From UKL13-2 sp947085425 (GTDB lineage Bacteria; Pseudomonadota; Gammaproteobacteria; Burkholderiales; Usitatibacteraceae), in contig CAMTWK010000044.1 in assembly GCA_947085425.1 (NCBI GenBank), forward strand, positions 1 to 43,162: a stretch of DNA of 43,162 nt. Direction: 5' to 3'. The notes under the pieces were generated by a model that was given only the letters and a program-made list of their open reading frames with translations, was not told the DNA's origin and did not search any database. Positions 17,068 to 25,500 of this stretch are shown piece by piece. Position numbers and translations under genes: made by a program. Every line of letters starts with the position of its first letter. The stretch's first letter is position 1.

Positions 17068-18354
17068 ATGAGTAATGCCAGTAACGAGATTGCAAATTTG
17101 GAAATTCAGGCGAAAAAAGCCATGGGGGCCGGCCAAAATGAGGCGGCGGTCAGGGCGTGGGAGCGCATTCTTGCCATTGATCCAACCCACGTGCCAACGT
17201 TGGTGAGCGTCGGCAAGTTTTCGCTCTTGACCGGTGACTTGGTATCGGCCAAACGCGCCTATCAACGGGTGGTGGATCTGGACGGCCGTGACCCCCAGCA
17301 ATGGGTCAATCTGGCATTGGCGTGTCAGGGCCTAAAAGACGAAAGTGGCGAAGAAAAGGCGTTGATGGCGGCGCTTACCATTGACCCAATGGATTTGCTC
17401 GCCTTACTGATGCGGGCAACCCTGTTGGAACGGCAGGGAAAACAGCACAAAGCCGCGTCGGCATTTGGCGCGGCCGCATCGGTCGCGCCCCCGATGGAGC
17501 GTTTACACCCGGATCTGCGCCCGGCAGTGCAATATGCGATTGGTTTCAAAAATAAATATGACGCCGATTTTGGTGCCTTTTTAGACCAATATATGCGTCC
17601 GCACTTTGACACCCATCGTGGTGAAGACCTGAAGCGCTTTCGTGACTCCATCGATATCATGGTGGGTCGTAAACGGCGGTATGAGTCGCAATCTATGATG
17701 CACCATTACCCGGGGCTGGTAGCGGCTGAATTTTTTGAGCGTCAAGACTTCCCGTGGCTGGATGCATTTGAGCAGTCTACAGATGCCATACGCGAAGAAT
17801 TTTTGGCGGTGCTGGCGGACGACAAAGACTTTGTGCCTTACATTACCTATCCGGACGACGTTCCATTGAATCAATGGGCGCAACTGAATAATTCACCGAA
17901 TTGGAGCGCGTTCCACCTTTGGAAAAATGGCGCTCAGGTGCCTGCCAATGCCGCAAAGTGCCCAAAAACAATGGCATTGTTGGCCGGAGCACCACAACCG
18001 CAACAACCGGGCAGAACCCCGGCGGCAATGTTTTCATTGTTGAAGCCAAAAACGCATATCCCACCACACACCGGTGTATCCAACGTGCGTTTGGTCACGC
18101 ATGTGCCGCTGATTGTTCCGCCAGATTGTGGATTTAGAGTCGGCAATGAAATTCGCGAATGGGTGCCGGGAAAGGCATGGGTGTTTGACGATACGATTGA
18201 GCATGAGGCGTGGAATAACAGCGACCAATTACGCGTGGTATTTATATTTGATATTTGGCATCCACATCTGAGCCAGGCTGAACGCGACATGGTGACGGCC
18301 ATGGCAGGAGGCGTCATCGCGTTTAATCAGGACGGCGGTGGATTCGATCTTTAA
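17068..18354 (+). CDS. TPR protein with aspartyl/asparaginyl beta-hydroxylase domain (second of two)
   Basis: Paralogue of the preceding gene, 428 residues and 15 bp downstream. TPR units occupy about 1-140 (NEAAVRAWERILAIDPTHVP; LVSAKRAYQRVVDLDGRDPQ; a third at EEKALMAALTIDPMD). The dioxygenase domain shares long identical stretches with its neighbour: N-W-S-A-F-x-L-W-K-N-G, I-P-P-H334-x-G, V-W/A-W-V-F-D-D-T-I-E-H379-E-A-W-N. The His pair is again 45 apart and the final strand reads F-I-F-D-I-W-H-P. Differences in the TPR part suggest that the two enzymes recognise different partners. A bidirectional terminator follows, so the set ends here. Confidence 0.9.
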   Translation: MSNASNEIANLEIQAKKAMGAGQNEAAVRAWERILAIDPTHVPTLVSVGKFSLLTGDLVSAKRAYQRVVDLDGRDPQQWVNLALACQGLKDESGEEKALMAALTIDPMDLLALLMRATLLERQGKQHKAASAFGAAASVAPPMERLHPDLRPAVQYAIGFKNKYDADFGAFLDQYMRPHFDTHRGEDLKRFRDSIDIMVGRKRRYESQSMMHHYPGLVAAEFFERQDFPWLDAFEQSTDAIREEFLAVLADDKDFVPYITYPDDVPLNQWAQLNNSPNWSAFHLWKNGAQVPANAAKCPKTMALLAGAPQPQQPGRTPAAMFSLLKPKTHIPPHTGVSNVRLVTHVPLIVPPDCGFRVGNEIREWVPGKAWVFDDTIEHEAWNNSDQLRVVFIFDIWHPHLSQAERDMVTAMAGGVIAFNQDGGGFDL

Positions 18355-18403
18355 GCGTAGCTGAATGACCGGTGCCCGGCGGTAAAATCCGCCGCACCAA
18401 AAC

Positions 18404-18433
18404 AAAACGGCGAGCCGAAGCTCGCCGTTTTTT
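18404..18433. terminator. bidirectional intrinsic terminator
   Basis: AAAACGGCGAGC-CGAA-GCTCGCCGTTTTTT, a strong GC stem with A and T flanks, sits between two convergent genes. It can end both the hydroxylase set (+) and the receptor gene (-). A second possible stem (GGTGCCCGGCGG ... CCGCCGCACC) lies just before it at about 18371-18398. Confidence 0.88.
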
Positions 18434-18450
18434 ATTGCACTAACGCTTGC

Positions 18451-21402
18451 TTAGAACTTCATGGTTGCGTTCAGGAAGATGCGACGACCCAATGCATCAT
18501 AAACCTGAGGATAGGTATTGCCGTTACCGAAGCCGGCTCCGACCAGACCACTCAATGGTGGATCGCGATCAAACAGGTTGTTGATACCACCGCGCAGCGT
18601 AATCTTCTTCGTTACCGCATAGGTAGCTGCGATATCGACGTAGTTGCGCTCACCCAAAGTGCGATCCGCTGCTGCAAGGGCGGCGTTACGCAATTGTGGG
18701 CTGCTGCTCGTGCCCTGCTGATCTACTGACGAAATGTAACGCCATGTGAGCGCCAGATCGAGATTCCACGGTGTTTCCCAAGTTGTGCGAAGCTTGTGAC
18801 GCCATTCTGGTGAAGGCACACCACACGTCGCGCCATGCAGTCCTTTACAATCAAACTCACCCAGACCAGGCAGTGGCTCTTGGATGTTGGTCTTTAACAA
18901 CGTACCGGTGAAATTGAACTTCAGGTTGCCATAGGCTGGCAATTTGTAGAAGTAATCTGCCGTGAAGTCGTAACCAGAGGTCTTGAGTTTGCCCAAGTTC
19001 AGGTTGGTCGCAAGGATTTGCCCTGCAGGTAATGCCCACAAAGTACCCAAACGGTCACGTGTGATTAAGCCGCAAAATGATGCTGAACCGGTTGCAAGAC
19101 ATTGCGCCAGAATGGTTCCAGGTGGCGCATTGCCGATCACTTTTTCGACTTGGATGTCGAAATAGTCGATCGAGGCGTTGAAGTTGCGGCCAATTGCAAA
19201 TACTGCTCCAAACGTATAGCTCTTGGACTCTTCAGGCTTCAAGGAGGGATTGCCACCAAACAATGCGTTGTACTGACCAGCCGGGCTGTTCAGGAACGCG
19301 TTGCCGTATAAGGCGGTAGGCAAACCAGTCAACTGACATTGCGCCAGTGTGGCGGTACGCGATGGACCGCAAGGATCCACAGCCAAGTCATACAAGCCAA
19401 GACCGCGCGCTGTGAACAACTCAATCACGTTTGGCGCACGAACCGCCTCCTGATAGCTGGCACGGGTGCGGACTTCTTTGACCGGTGACCATTCTGCACC
19501 AATACCAAAGGACGTGGTGTTTGGACCGGTGCTGTAGTCGGCGTTACGAATACTGCCGTTTACAGACAGAAGTTCAGCCATTTGTTTGCCTTCGATCAGA
19601 GGTGCACGGAACTCGCCGTAGACTTCCTTGACGTTGTAACCGCCGCTCAGACCAATGGTCGGTCCGCCTTGACCAAACAAGTCGCCGGTGGAAAAGGCGC
19701 TATCAGTATCGAGGCTGAGGCGTTCTTGACGTGTTTCTACACCAAACGCAACACCAATGCCGTTCTTGGCAGCCGGCAGTTTCCAGCCGTATTCGCCGAG
19801 ATCAGCGTTGACTGTGGCACCGTAAACTTTTTGTGATGTATAACCTTTTTGGAAACCCGGGGTCTGCAAATAATTTAATGCAGCTGGTGTGACGCCACCA
19901 AGTGACCAAATGTTATACGGCACGCATGGTGCACCAGAACGGCAGACAACATTGCCGGAAGCATCCAAAACGGCGTCCATTGCCAGTGTTGCACGGCGAA
20001 TGGAGAAGTCGTTCTTGTAAGTTTCCTGGAATACAACTTTTGCTTCTTGCGCAAAAATGTCGTAATTCCAATATTTAGCGAACTCACCCTTGACGCCCAT
20101 TACCATACGGAACGAGGTGTGGCGGATATCGTCCTGACGACCACCACCTTCTACGTTGCGGCGAAGAATAAACGCATCAGCCGTGCCGGTTGTGCCGACG
20201 CATCCAAGATCGCGACGCCAATCTGCCGACAGCAGGGGGTTGTTACAACGAACCGCATTGGCACCTGAGGCATCAAATCCGAACAAACCGGACGGTGCAA
20301 TCTGGGCAACGGTGGCATCGTCGTGGAATGAAAACTCAGTGTAAAGCTTGGCTTGAGGATTTACTTCGTAATTGGCAAATGCATTAAAGCCATATCGTTC
20401 AGATGGGCGCTGGAAATAGTTGAGCGGACCAAAATTGTATTGGTCGTTGGCACCGACGTAGGCACGTGTTCCGCCGGCTGAGTTGGCAACCGTACGTGCG
20501 CCCGCTGCGACAATAAACTGTCCCGGGAAGCTGGTGCCGGATCCGCCGCAACGGAAACCGCCGCCAAAAACGATACCGTTAATGGTGCTGGTGTTGTTGG
20601 TGGTTGCATTGCCGGTCGAGCAGGAGCTGAAATCACGCTCGGACTGCAGCAGTGCGTCTTCTTTTTTGAAATTGAAGAACACTGTGGCATTACCTTTGCC
20701 GTTGGCAAAGTTAGAGCCAAATAAAAGATTGAAGTCGTTGATTTTGCCGTCGGCGCTGACGTTGCCAGGAACTTTAAAGTTTCCCGGGTTTGAAATGCCG
20801 CGGGCGCGGATCATATCAGCGGTGCCGGTTGAATCATGCTGCTCGTGCTGGTAAAAGCTGGTGTTTAACTCAACTTGAGCGCCTTCAAACTTGTCATTCA
20901 TGATGAAATTGACCACACCAGCAACCGCGTCGGAACCATAAATGGCACCGGCACCACCGGTCAGCAGTTCAACTCGTTTGATTAAAGGGGCTGGGATTTG
21001 ATTCAAGTCCGCAGCAAAGGTGCGTGGGCTGCCAGCAGGCAAACGGCGACCATTCACCAACACCAATGTGCGGCTGGCACCAAGGCCGCGCAAGTTGACG
21101 GTGGCGGTTCCTGTTGCGCCGTTGGAGACGTTGGCACCTTGCGCGGCAAATACTTGCGGCAGGTTGTTCAACAAGTTTTCCACCGAACGCAGGCCGTCAG
21201 CTTTGATGGCGGTTGCATCGATGGTGGTGATCGGGCTGGTGCTATCAAGGTTGGCAGACGGGATACGTGTGCCAGTGACTTCAATACGATCAACTTTGTC
21301 TGCAGCAACTGCCGGTGCCTGTTGGGCAAATGCTGGCCCAAACATGCTCGCAGCAAGTGCGCCCGCAACGGCTGCGGGTAATATTCTTAGCTTTAACTTC
21401 AT
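18451..21402 (-). CDS. TonB-dependent outer-membrane receptor (first)
   Basis: A 983-residue receptor. Signal peptide (about 1-27, MKLKLRILPAAVAG... to AFA), then a TonB-box-like segment D-R-I-E-V-T-G-T-R-I, a plug domain (S-V-E-N-L-L-N-N-L-P-Q-V, N-L-R-G-L-G-A-S-R-T-L-V-L-V-N-G-R-R, G-A-G-A-I-Y-G-S-D-A-V-A-G-V-V-N-F) and a large beta-barrel. It ends with F-L-N-A-T-M-K-F, the terminal aromatic needed for barrel insertion. The ATG at 21402 is preceded by GGAGG at good spacing, so the longer frame to 21513 is rejected. Of the type that imports large or complex nutrients; the ligand cannot be read. It converges with the hydroxylase genes. Confidence 0.93.
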   Translation of the reverse strand: MKLKLRILPAAVAGALAASMFGPAFAQQAPAVAADKVDRIEVTGTRIPSANLDSTSPITTIDATAIKADGLRSVENLLNNLPQVFAAQGANVSNGATGTATVNLRGLGASRTLVLVNGRRLPAGSPRTFAADLNQIPAPLIKRVELLTGGAGAIYGSDAVAGVVNFIMNDKFEGAQVELNTSFYQHEQHDSTGTADMIRARGISNPGNFKVPGNVSADGKINDFNLLFGSNFANGKGNATVFFNFKKEDALLQSERDFSSCSTGNATTNNTSTINGIVFGGGFRCGGSGTSFPGQFIVAAGARTVANSAGGTRAYVGANDQYNFGPLNYFQRPSERYGFNAFANYEVNPQAKLYTEFSFHDDATVAQIAPSGLFGFDASGANAVRCNNPLLSADWRRDLGCVGTTGTADAFILRRNVEGGGRQDDIRHTSFRMVMGVKGEFAKYWNYDIFAQEAKVVFQETYKNDFSIRRATLAMDAVLDASGNVVCRSGAPCVPYNIWSLGGVTPAALNYLQTPGFQKGYTSQKVYGATVNADLGEYGWKLPAAKNGIGVAFGVETRQERLSLDTDSAFSTGDLFGQGGPTIGLSGGYNVKEVYGEFRAPLIEGKQMAELLSVNGSIRNADYSTGPNTTSFGIGAEWSPVKEVRTRASYQEAVRAPNVIELFTARGLGLYDLAVDPCGPSRTATLAQCQLTGLPTALYGNAFLNSPAGQYNALFGGNPSLKPEESKSYTFGAVFAIGRNFNASIDYFDIQVEKVIGNAPPGTILAQCLATGSASFCGLITRDRLGTLWALPAGQILATNLNLGKLKTSGYDFTADYFYKLPAYGNLKFNFTGTLLKTNIQEPLPGLGEFDCKGLHGATCGVPSPEWRHKLRTTWETPWNLDLALTWRYISSVDQQGTSSSPQLRNAALAAADRTLGERNYVDIAATYAVTKKITLRGGINNLFDRDPPLSGLVGAGFGNGNTYPQVYDALGRRIFLNATMKF

Positions 21403-21623
21403 TGCATAACCTCCGTGATATAGATCCAACAAATGAAACAACCACCCGCCACAAATCCCAACAAAAAGTCGCAAATTTGGAACGTAATGGTCACGAAATG
21501 GAAAACATTGCAAGGATAACGGTGCACGATGGGCATGACCACGCGATTGTCATGAATGTTGCCAAAATGCAACAGATTGCGGGTGGATTATCCATTTACA
21601 ACAACTTTTCCTTGCGCACCAAC

Positions 21624-21650
21624 AAAAAAGGGGCCGAAGCCCCTTTTTTT
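21624..21650 (-). terminator. intrinsic terminator between the two receptor genes
   Basis: AAAAAAGGGGC-CGAA-GCCCCTTTTTTT lies 21 bp after the end of the upstream receptor gene on the - strand. The second receptor therefore has its own termination signal and the two are separate transcription units. Confidence 0.87.
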
Positions 21651-21670
21651 GCGATCTTGCTTAAACCAAC

Positions 21671-24454
21671 TTATTTCCAAGCGTAACGCGCACCCAGAAC
21701 AAAATTCATGCCCTGCGGCTGATACCAGTTTAAGTTGAACGGACGGGCAAGTGGATCCATCGACGGCCTGGCATTGGCCAAGTTGCGTACTGTGAAATTC
21801 AAGCGCCAGTTCTTGAAGCCACGGTATTCCGTTCCTGCATCAACTGTGACATAGGTGGCAACAGTACAAATGCCCAGATAGCTGTTGTTTGGATTGCCGC
21901 AATCACGGGCGACTGCTGCTGCGCCTGCGCTCAGGCTTTCAGGATTGCTGAAAGCCTTGAACGGGCCAACAAAGTTAACCACACCTGTGCTGGTCCAGCT
22001 GCCGGTTTCCCAGGTGGCGCGGAACTGACCACGCCATTCAGGCGCGTTGCGGAAGCCGCTGTAGCTGACCAAAGGCTGGCCGGCCACACCTGATCCACGC
22101 TGATCCGTGTACAGGGTGGCAATACCATTCAGTGTCAGACGGCCATGCTGTCCAAGCGAGATCCGATGACGAACGTCAAAGTCGATACCACGAACCCGGG
22201 TTTCGCCAAGGTTTGCAAACGAGGTGCTGACAAACAGAATCGCGCCCGGATCATTCGGCACCTGAGTGCTGACGTTGGCCGGATCACGAACCACGCGATT
22301 GGCGTACAGCGGGTTGGTTGAGCCCTCATTCAACAGAATTTCGTTCAACGACAGGAAGCTGATTTCGTTTCTACGAGCGATGTTGAAATAGTCAACGCTG
22401 ACGTTTGTATCGGTTGATACTTCCCAAACAATACCACCGGTATAGGTTTCAGCTTTTTCCGGTTGTACGCCAGGGAAAGCAACGATCAAACCAGGGATAG
22501 ACAGGCCGCAACCAACAGTCATGCCGACCGCACGATTACAACGGCGTGGATCGTCTATACCATTAAAGAACCCGGAAGTTGCCGAGCGGGTGATTTCTGT
22601 CAGTGACGGTGCACGGAAACCACGTGCAAAGCTGCCGCGCACTTTCAGGTTGGACATTGGTGCCCATGACGCGGCCAATTTTGGTGTCAATGAGCTGCCA
22701 TAGTCGGAGTAGCGGTCATAACGTACTGCTGCTTGTACTTCGACGTTTTTGAGCACAGGCATGACCAATTCGCCAAAAACGGTTTGCACATTACGTTCGC
22801 CATTTACCGAAGCGACGCCACGGCCAAAAATATTACCCTGGGTTTTTTGTGTATCGGCGACAACAATACGGCTTTCCTTGCGGTACTCAACACCCGCTGC
22901 CATGCCAACCGCGCCACCGGCCATTTGTCCGACTTCACCAGAAATTTTGGCATCCCAAACGGTGAATTTGGAGGTCGCTTCATCTTTTGCGTTGTGGCGA
23001 AGCGAATCAGCCGTGATTGCGCCTGAGTTTGGCGCAGCCCAGTTATAGAAGCCGCCGGCTGGATTGGCAACCAAGGTTGGATTGCCAACCGCGTTGGGTA
23101 CTACCGTAAAGCCAAAGGCTTGTACCAAACGGTCGTAACGAATCGCATTGTGGTTAAAAGAATCCTGCTCGTTGCGGTTAAACAGCAGGCCGGATTCAAA
23201 ATCAAAGCGACCCATTGTGGTTTTGACGCCAATAACTGCGCGTTTGGTTACGCTGACGACTTCGTTGTCCTGTGCACCAACCGCGTCCAAACGGCCACGT
23301 GTGGAAGTCAGCCGTGGAAATGGATTGTTTGGGTGACCAATGGCAAGCTGTGTCGGTGCCGGGTTCAAGCGGCCGGTACTTGGGTTAAATGTCGCGCCCG
23401 TGCCTTGTCCAACCGCTTGTGGAAAGCCGTTGAAAAATGCGGAGTTTTTGACATAACTGGCTTCGCCGTACAATTGGGTGGTCGCGGTCATGTCGATTGT
23501 GCCGCGGGCGAATACGCTGGTCCGTTCCACTTTCGGGACAATCTGGCTTGGCGAAACGTTGTCATACAAACACATCGTACCCGGAACGCCAAGGAATGTT
23601 TGTGAGCTGATGTTGTTAGAAGCCGGGCACGCTGCACCGGCTGATGGTCCAGTGACGCCGGCTGCGTTGGTGATGTAGGTCAGGAACGGGCTAAATGCCG
23701 AATTTTGCACACCGGTTAGATACACGTCGCGAAATTGCTGGCGGTTCAAGAAGTCCTGAACGTCAACAAAGCGAACAGGATCCTGTTTGTAGCCTTCGAA
23801 ATTTGCAAAAAAGTTGTAACGGTCTTTGGCGAGGTCACCAAAACCAACCGATGCAACAGCCGATCTGGTTTTGTAGAAGCCCTTGTTATTGCTGGTTGCA
23901 TTGGCACCGACCTGGCCACCCTTGTAGTCTTTGCGCAGAATGATGTTAATCACACCGGCAACCGCTTCGGAGCCATAAATGGCCGATGCGCCGTCTTTCA
24001 GAATTTCGATCCGCTCAATAACATCAACCGGGATGGAATTCAGGTTGACCACGCCGGATTGTCCGAAGTTTGGATCAGCCAAGCCGTAAGGCGCGATGCG
24101 ACGGCCATTCAGCAATACCAAAGTGGCGGTGGATCCCAAGCCACGCAAAGATGCAGTTGCCGCGCCCGCTGAGAAGCTGCCCGAACCGGTCATCTCTGTT
24201 AAGCCGCCGGCTGCGTTAATTGGCAATTCACGCAACAATTCGGTCACGGTTTGTTTGCCGGACCGACGAATTTCTTCCTGCGAAATGATTTGGATGGGGG
24301 ATGCGGTTTCAGCATCAACCCGCTTAATGTTGGAGCCGGTCACTTCAATTTTTTCGACCTTAACTGGCGCCTGTTGCGCTTGGGCCAGGCCGACCGTTGC
24401 GACACCAATTGCTGCTAACGCGGCAACCAATGCCCGTTGCTTGATGTTATTCAT
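21671..24454 (-). CDS. TonB-dependent outer-membrane receptor (second)
   Basis: A 927-residue receptor. Signal peptide (about 1-26, ending A-Q-A-Q), TonB-box-like K-I-E-V-T-G-S-N-I-K, plug domain with T-V-T-E-L-L-R-E-L-P-I-N-A-A-G-G, A-S-L-R-G-L-G-S-T-A-T-L-V-L-L-N-G-R-R-I-A-P-Y-G and D-G-A-S-A-I-Y-G-S-E-A-V-A-G-V-I-N-I, then the barrel. This plug is a distinct subgroup, recurrent in Xanthomonadales, Cellvibrionales and Burkholderiales. The C-terminus ends R-Y-A-W-K rather than with a terminal Phe. AAAGG precedes the ATG at 24454. It is paralogous to the receptor downstream but not a recent duplicate. Confidence 0.93.
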   Translation of the reverse strand: MNNIKQRALVAALAAIGVATVGLAQAQQAPVKVEKIEVTGSNIKRVDAETASPIQIISQEEIRRSGKQTVTELLRELPINAAGGLTEMTGSGSFSAGAATASLRGLGSTATLVLLNGRRIAPYGLADPNFGQSGVVNLNSIPVDVIERIEILKDGASAIYGSEAVAGVINIILRKDYKGGQVGANATSNNKGFYKTRSAVASVGFGDLAKDRYNFFANFEGYKQDPVRFVDVQDFLNRQQFRDVYLTGVQNSAFSPFLTYITNAAGVTGPSAGAACPASNNISSQTFLGVPGTMCLYDNVSPSQIVPKVERTSVFARGTIDMTATTQLYGEASYVKNSAFFNGFPQAVGQGTGATFNPSTGRLNPAPTQLAIGHPNNPFPRLTSTRGRLDAVGAQDNEVVSVTKRAVIGVKTTMGRFDFESGLLFNRNEQDSFNHNAIRYDRLVQAFGFTVVPNAVGNPTLVANPAGGFYNWAAPNSGAITADSLRHNAKDEATSKFTVWDAKISGEVGQMAGGAVGMAAGVEYRKESRIVVADTQKTQGNIFGRGVASVNGERNVQTVFGELVMPVLKNVEVQAAVRYDRYSDYGSSLTPKLAASWAPMSNLKVRGSFARGFRAPSLTEITRSATSGFFNGIDDPRRCNRAVGMTVGCGLSIPGLIVAFPGVQPEKAETYTGGIVWEVSTDTNVSVDYFNIARRNEISFLSLNEILLNEGSTNPLYANRVVRDPANVSTQVPNDPGAILFVSTSFANLGETRVRGIDFDVRHRISLGQHGRLTLNGIATLYTDQRGSGVAGQPLVSYSGFRNAPEWRGQFRATWETGSWTSTGVVNFVGPFKAFSNPESLSAGAAAVARDCGNPNNSYLGICTVATYVTVDAGTEYRGFKNWRLNFTVRNLANARPSMDPLARPFNLNWYQPQGMNFVLGARYAWK

Positions 24455-24663
24455 AAAAGACCTTTCTAAAGATACGTTGATGACAAAAAGTGTTGCGACC
24501 GATAACGTGCAGACGATAACCTGCGAATTTTATCGGTTCACTGGGGGGCGGATAGGTTAATATGTCGCATTGTGTCTTTTATACAACACGGCGGCGGCAA
24601 TGCGTTGGCTTTATAGGCGGGCAACGACATCTTGCAGGCTGATTGTGGAATTCAAGTCAAATT

Positions 24664-24692
24664 AGGACACTTTGCAAGGGTAGTGCTATAAT
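24664..24692 (+). promoter_or_regulatory. sigma-70-type promoter of the rimP operon
   Basis: AGGACA (24664-24669) and a perfect TATAAT (24687-24692) are separated by 17 bp. It points into the conserved leader hairpin and rimP. The rest of the 409 bp between the receptor and rimP shows no gene; its left part should hold the receptor promoter. Confidence 0.6.
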
Positions 24693-24698
24693 TTCTCG

Positions 24699-24722
24699 AA
24701 ATGGGCACTCGCCCATTTTTCG
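24699..24722 (+). ncRNA. rimP leader hairpin (putative cis-regulatory RNA)
   Basis: AAATGGGC-ACTC-GCCCATTT forms a perfect 8-bp stem starting seven bases after the -10 box, followed by a T-rich run (TTCGTTTTC). Leaders of this form (G-rich stem plus T tract) precede rimP in many Proteobacteria and are described as the rimP-leader RNA family. It may act as an attenuator or as a 5' stabiliser; the short distance from the promoter is notable. The ~140-nt leader continues to the TTG start. Confidence 0.55.
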
Positions 24723-24863
24723 TTTTCAATTTGCGCGCCGATGCGGGTTTGTCCTGTGTTGTGTTTGTGCAAAAGCGTTATTTTCATAGCGCGCTCGTGG
24801 TGCTTCGGTCAAGCCGTCGTCCAACTCTAGTGTCTCGAGCGAGCGCTGGAGCAGAGGATTAGG

Positions 24864-25412
24864 TTGGCGAATTTAGAAACCACTGTTGGCATTGCCGTTT
24901 CTTCACTTGGTCTGGAGCTCGTCGAAATCGAGCGGGCAGCGAACGGACTGCTGCGTGTTTTTATTGACCGACCAAGTGGCGGTGGCTCTGTAACGGTCGA
25001 TGATTGTTCGACAGTTAGTAATCACTTGTCTCACCTGTTCACGGTTGAGAATGTGGATTATGAGCGCCTGGAAGTTTCGTCACCCGGTTTGGATCGTGTG
25101 CTTAAAACAGTCGCAGATTTTGTCCGCTTCCAAGGACAACCAGTCCGGGTGCGGCTCAACACCGCTGTAGACGGGCGTAAACGTTTTGTGGCGGTGGTGC
25201 AATCAATTCACGCCAATAAAATTTTGTTTGAGATTGTTGATGTGGATGAAATTTCAGCCGGAGTTCGGTCCGGGTCCGCGGTGCAGAAGAAGCGCGATAA
25301 CGCCAAATCTAAGGCATCGCCTAAATCGACCGTCACACCAGCCGTTGAGGGAAGAATGATCACGGTTGAGTTGGGGCAAATTGAAAAAGCGCGGTTAATT
25401 CCGCAGTTGTAG
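24864..25412 (+). CDS. rimP: ribosome maturation factor RimP
   Basis: Needed for assembly of the 30S subunit. In 182 residues it has the N-terminal RimP domain (L-G-L-E-L-V-E-I-E-R..L-L-R-V-F-I-D-R, then V-T-V-D-D-C-S-x-V-S, and Y-E-R-L-E-V-S-S-P-G-L-D-R) and the C-terminal SH3-like domain. The C-terminal part carries a Lys/Ser-rich insert (about 145-160) before the final strand (VELGQIEKARLIPQL), making it longer than the E. coli protein. The start is a TTG at 24864 with GAGGA upstream; no ATG fits. First gene of the operon with nusA and infB. Confidence 0.93.
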   Translation: MANLETTVGIAVSSLGLELVEIERAANGLLRVFIDRPSGGGSVTVDDCSTVSNHLSHLFTVENVDYERLEVSSPGLDRVLKTVADFVRFQGQPVRVRLNTAVDGRKRFVAVVQSIHANKILFEIVDVDEISAGVRSGSAVQKKRDNAKSKASPKSTVTPAVEGRMITVELGQIEKARLIPQL

Positions 25413-25500
25413 GCAAATTGAGCTTCGAATAATTGATTGAATTAGGTGGTGCGCGGATAGATATTCCACGCGCCTTCAGGAATCCGGTGGAGATTAAAAA

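Noticed and set aside
21403..21513. 37-codon N-terminal extension of the first receptor
   Set aside because: A clean signal peptide and GGAGG site fix the start at 21402.
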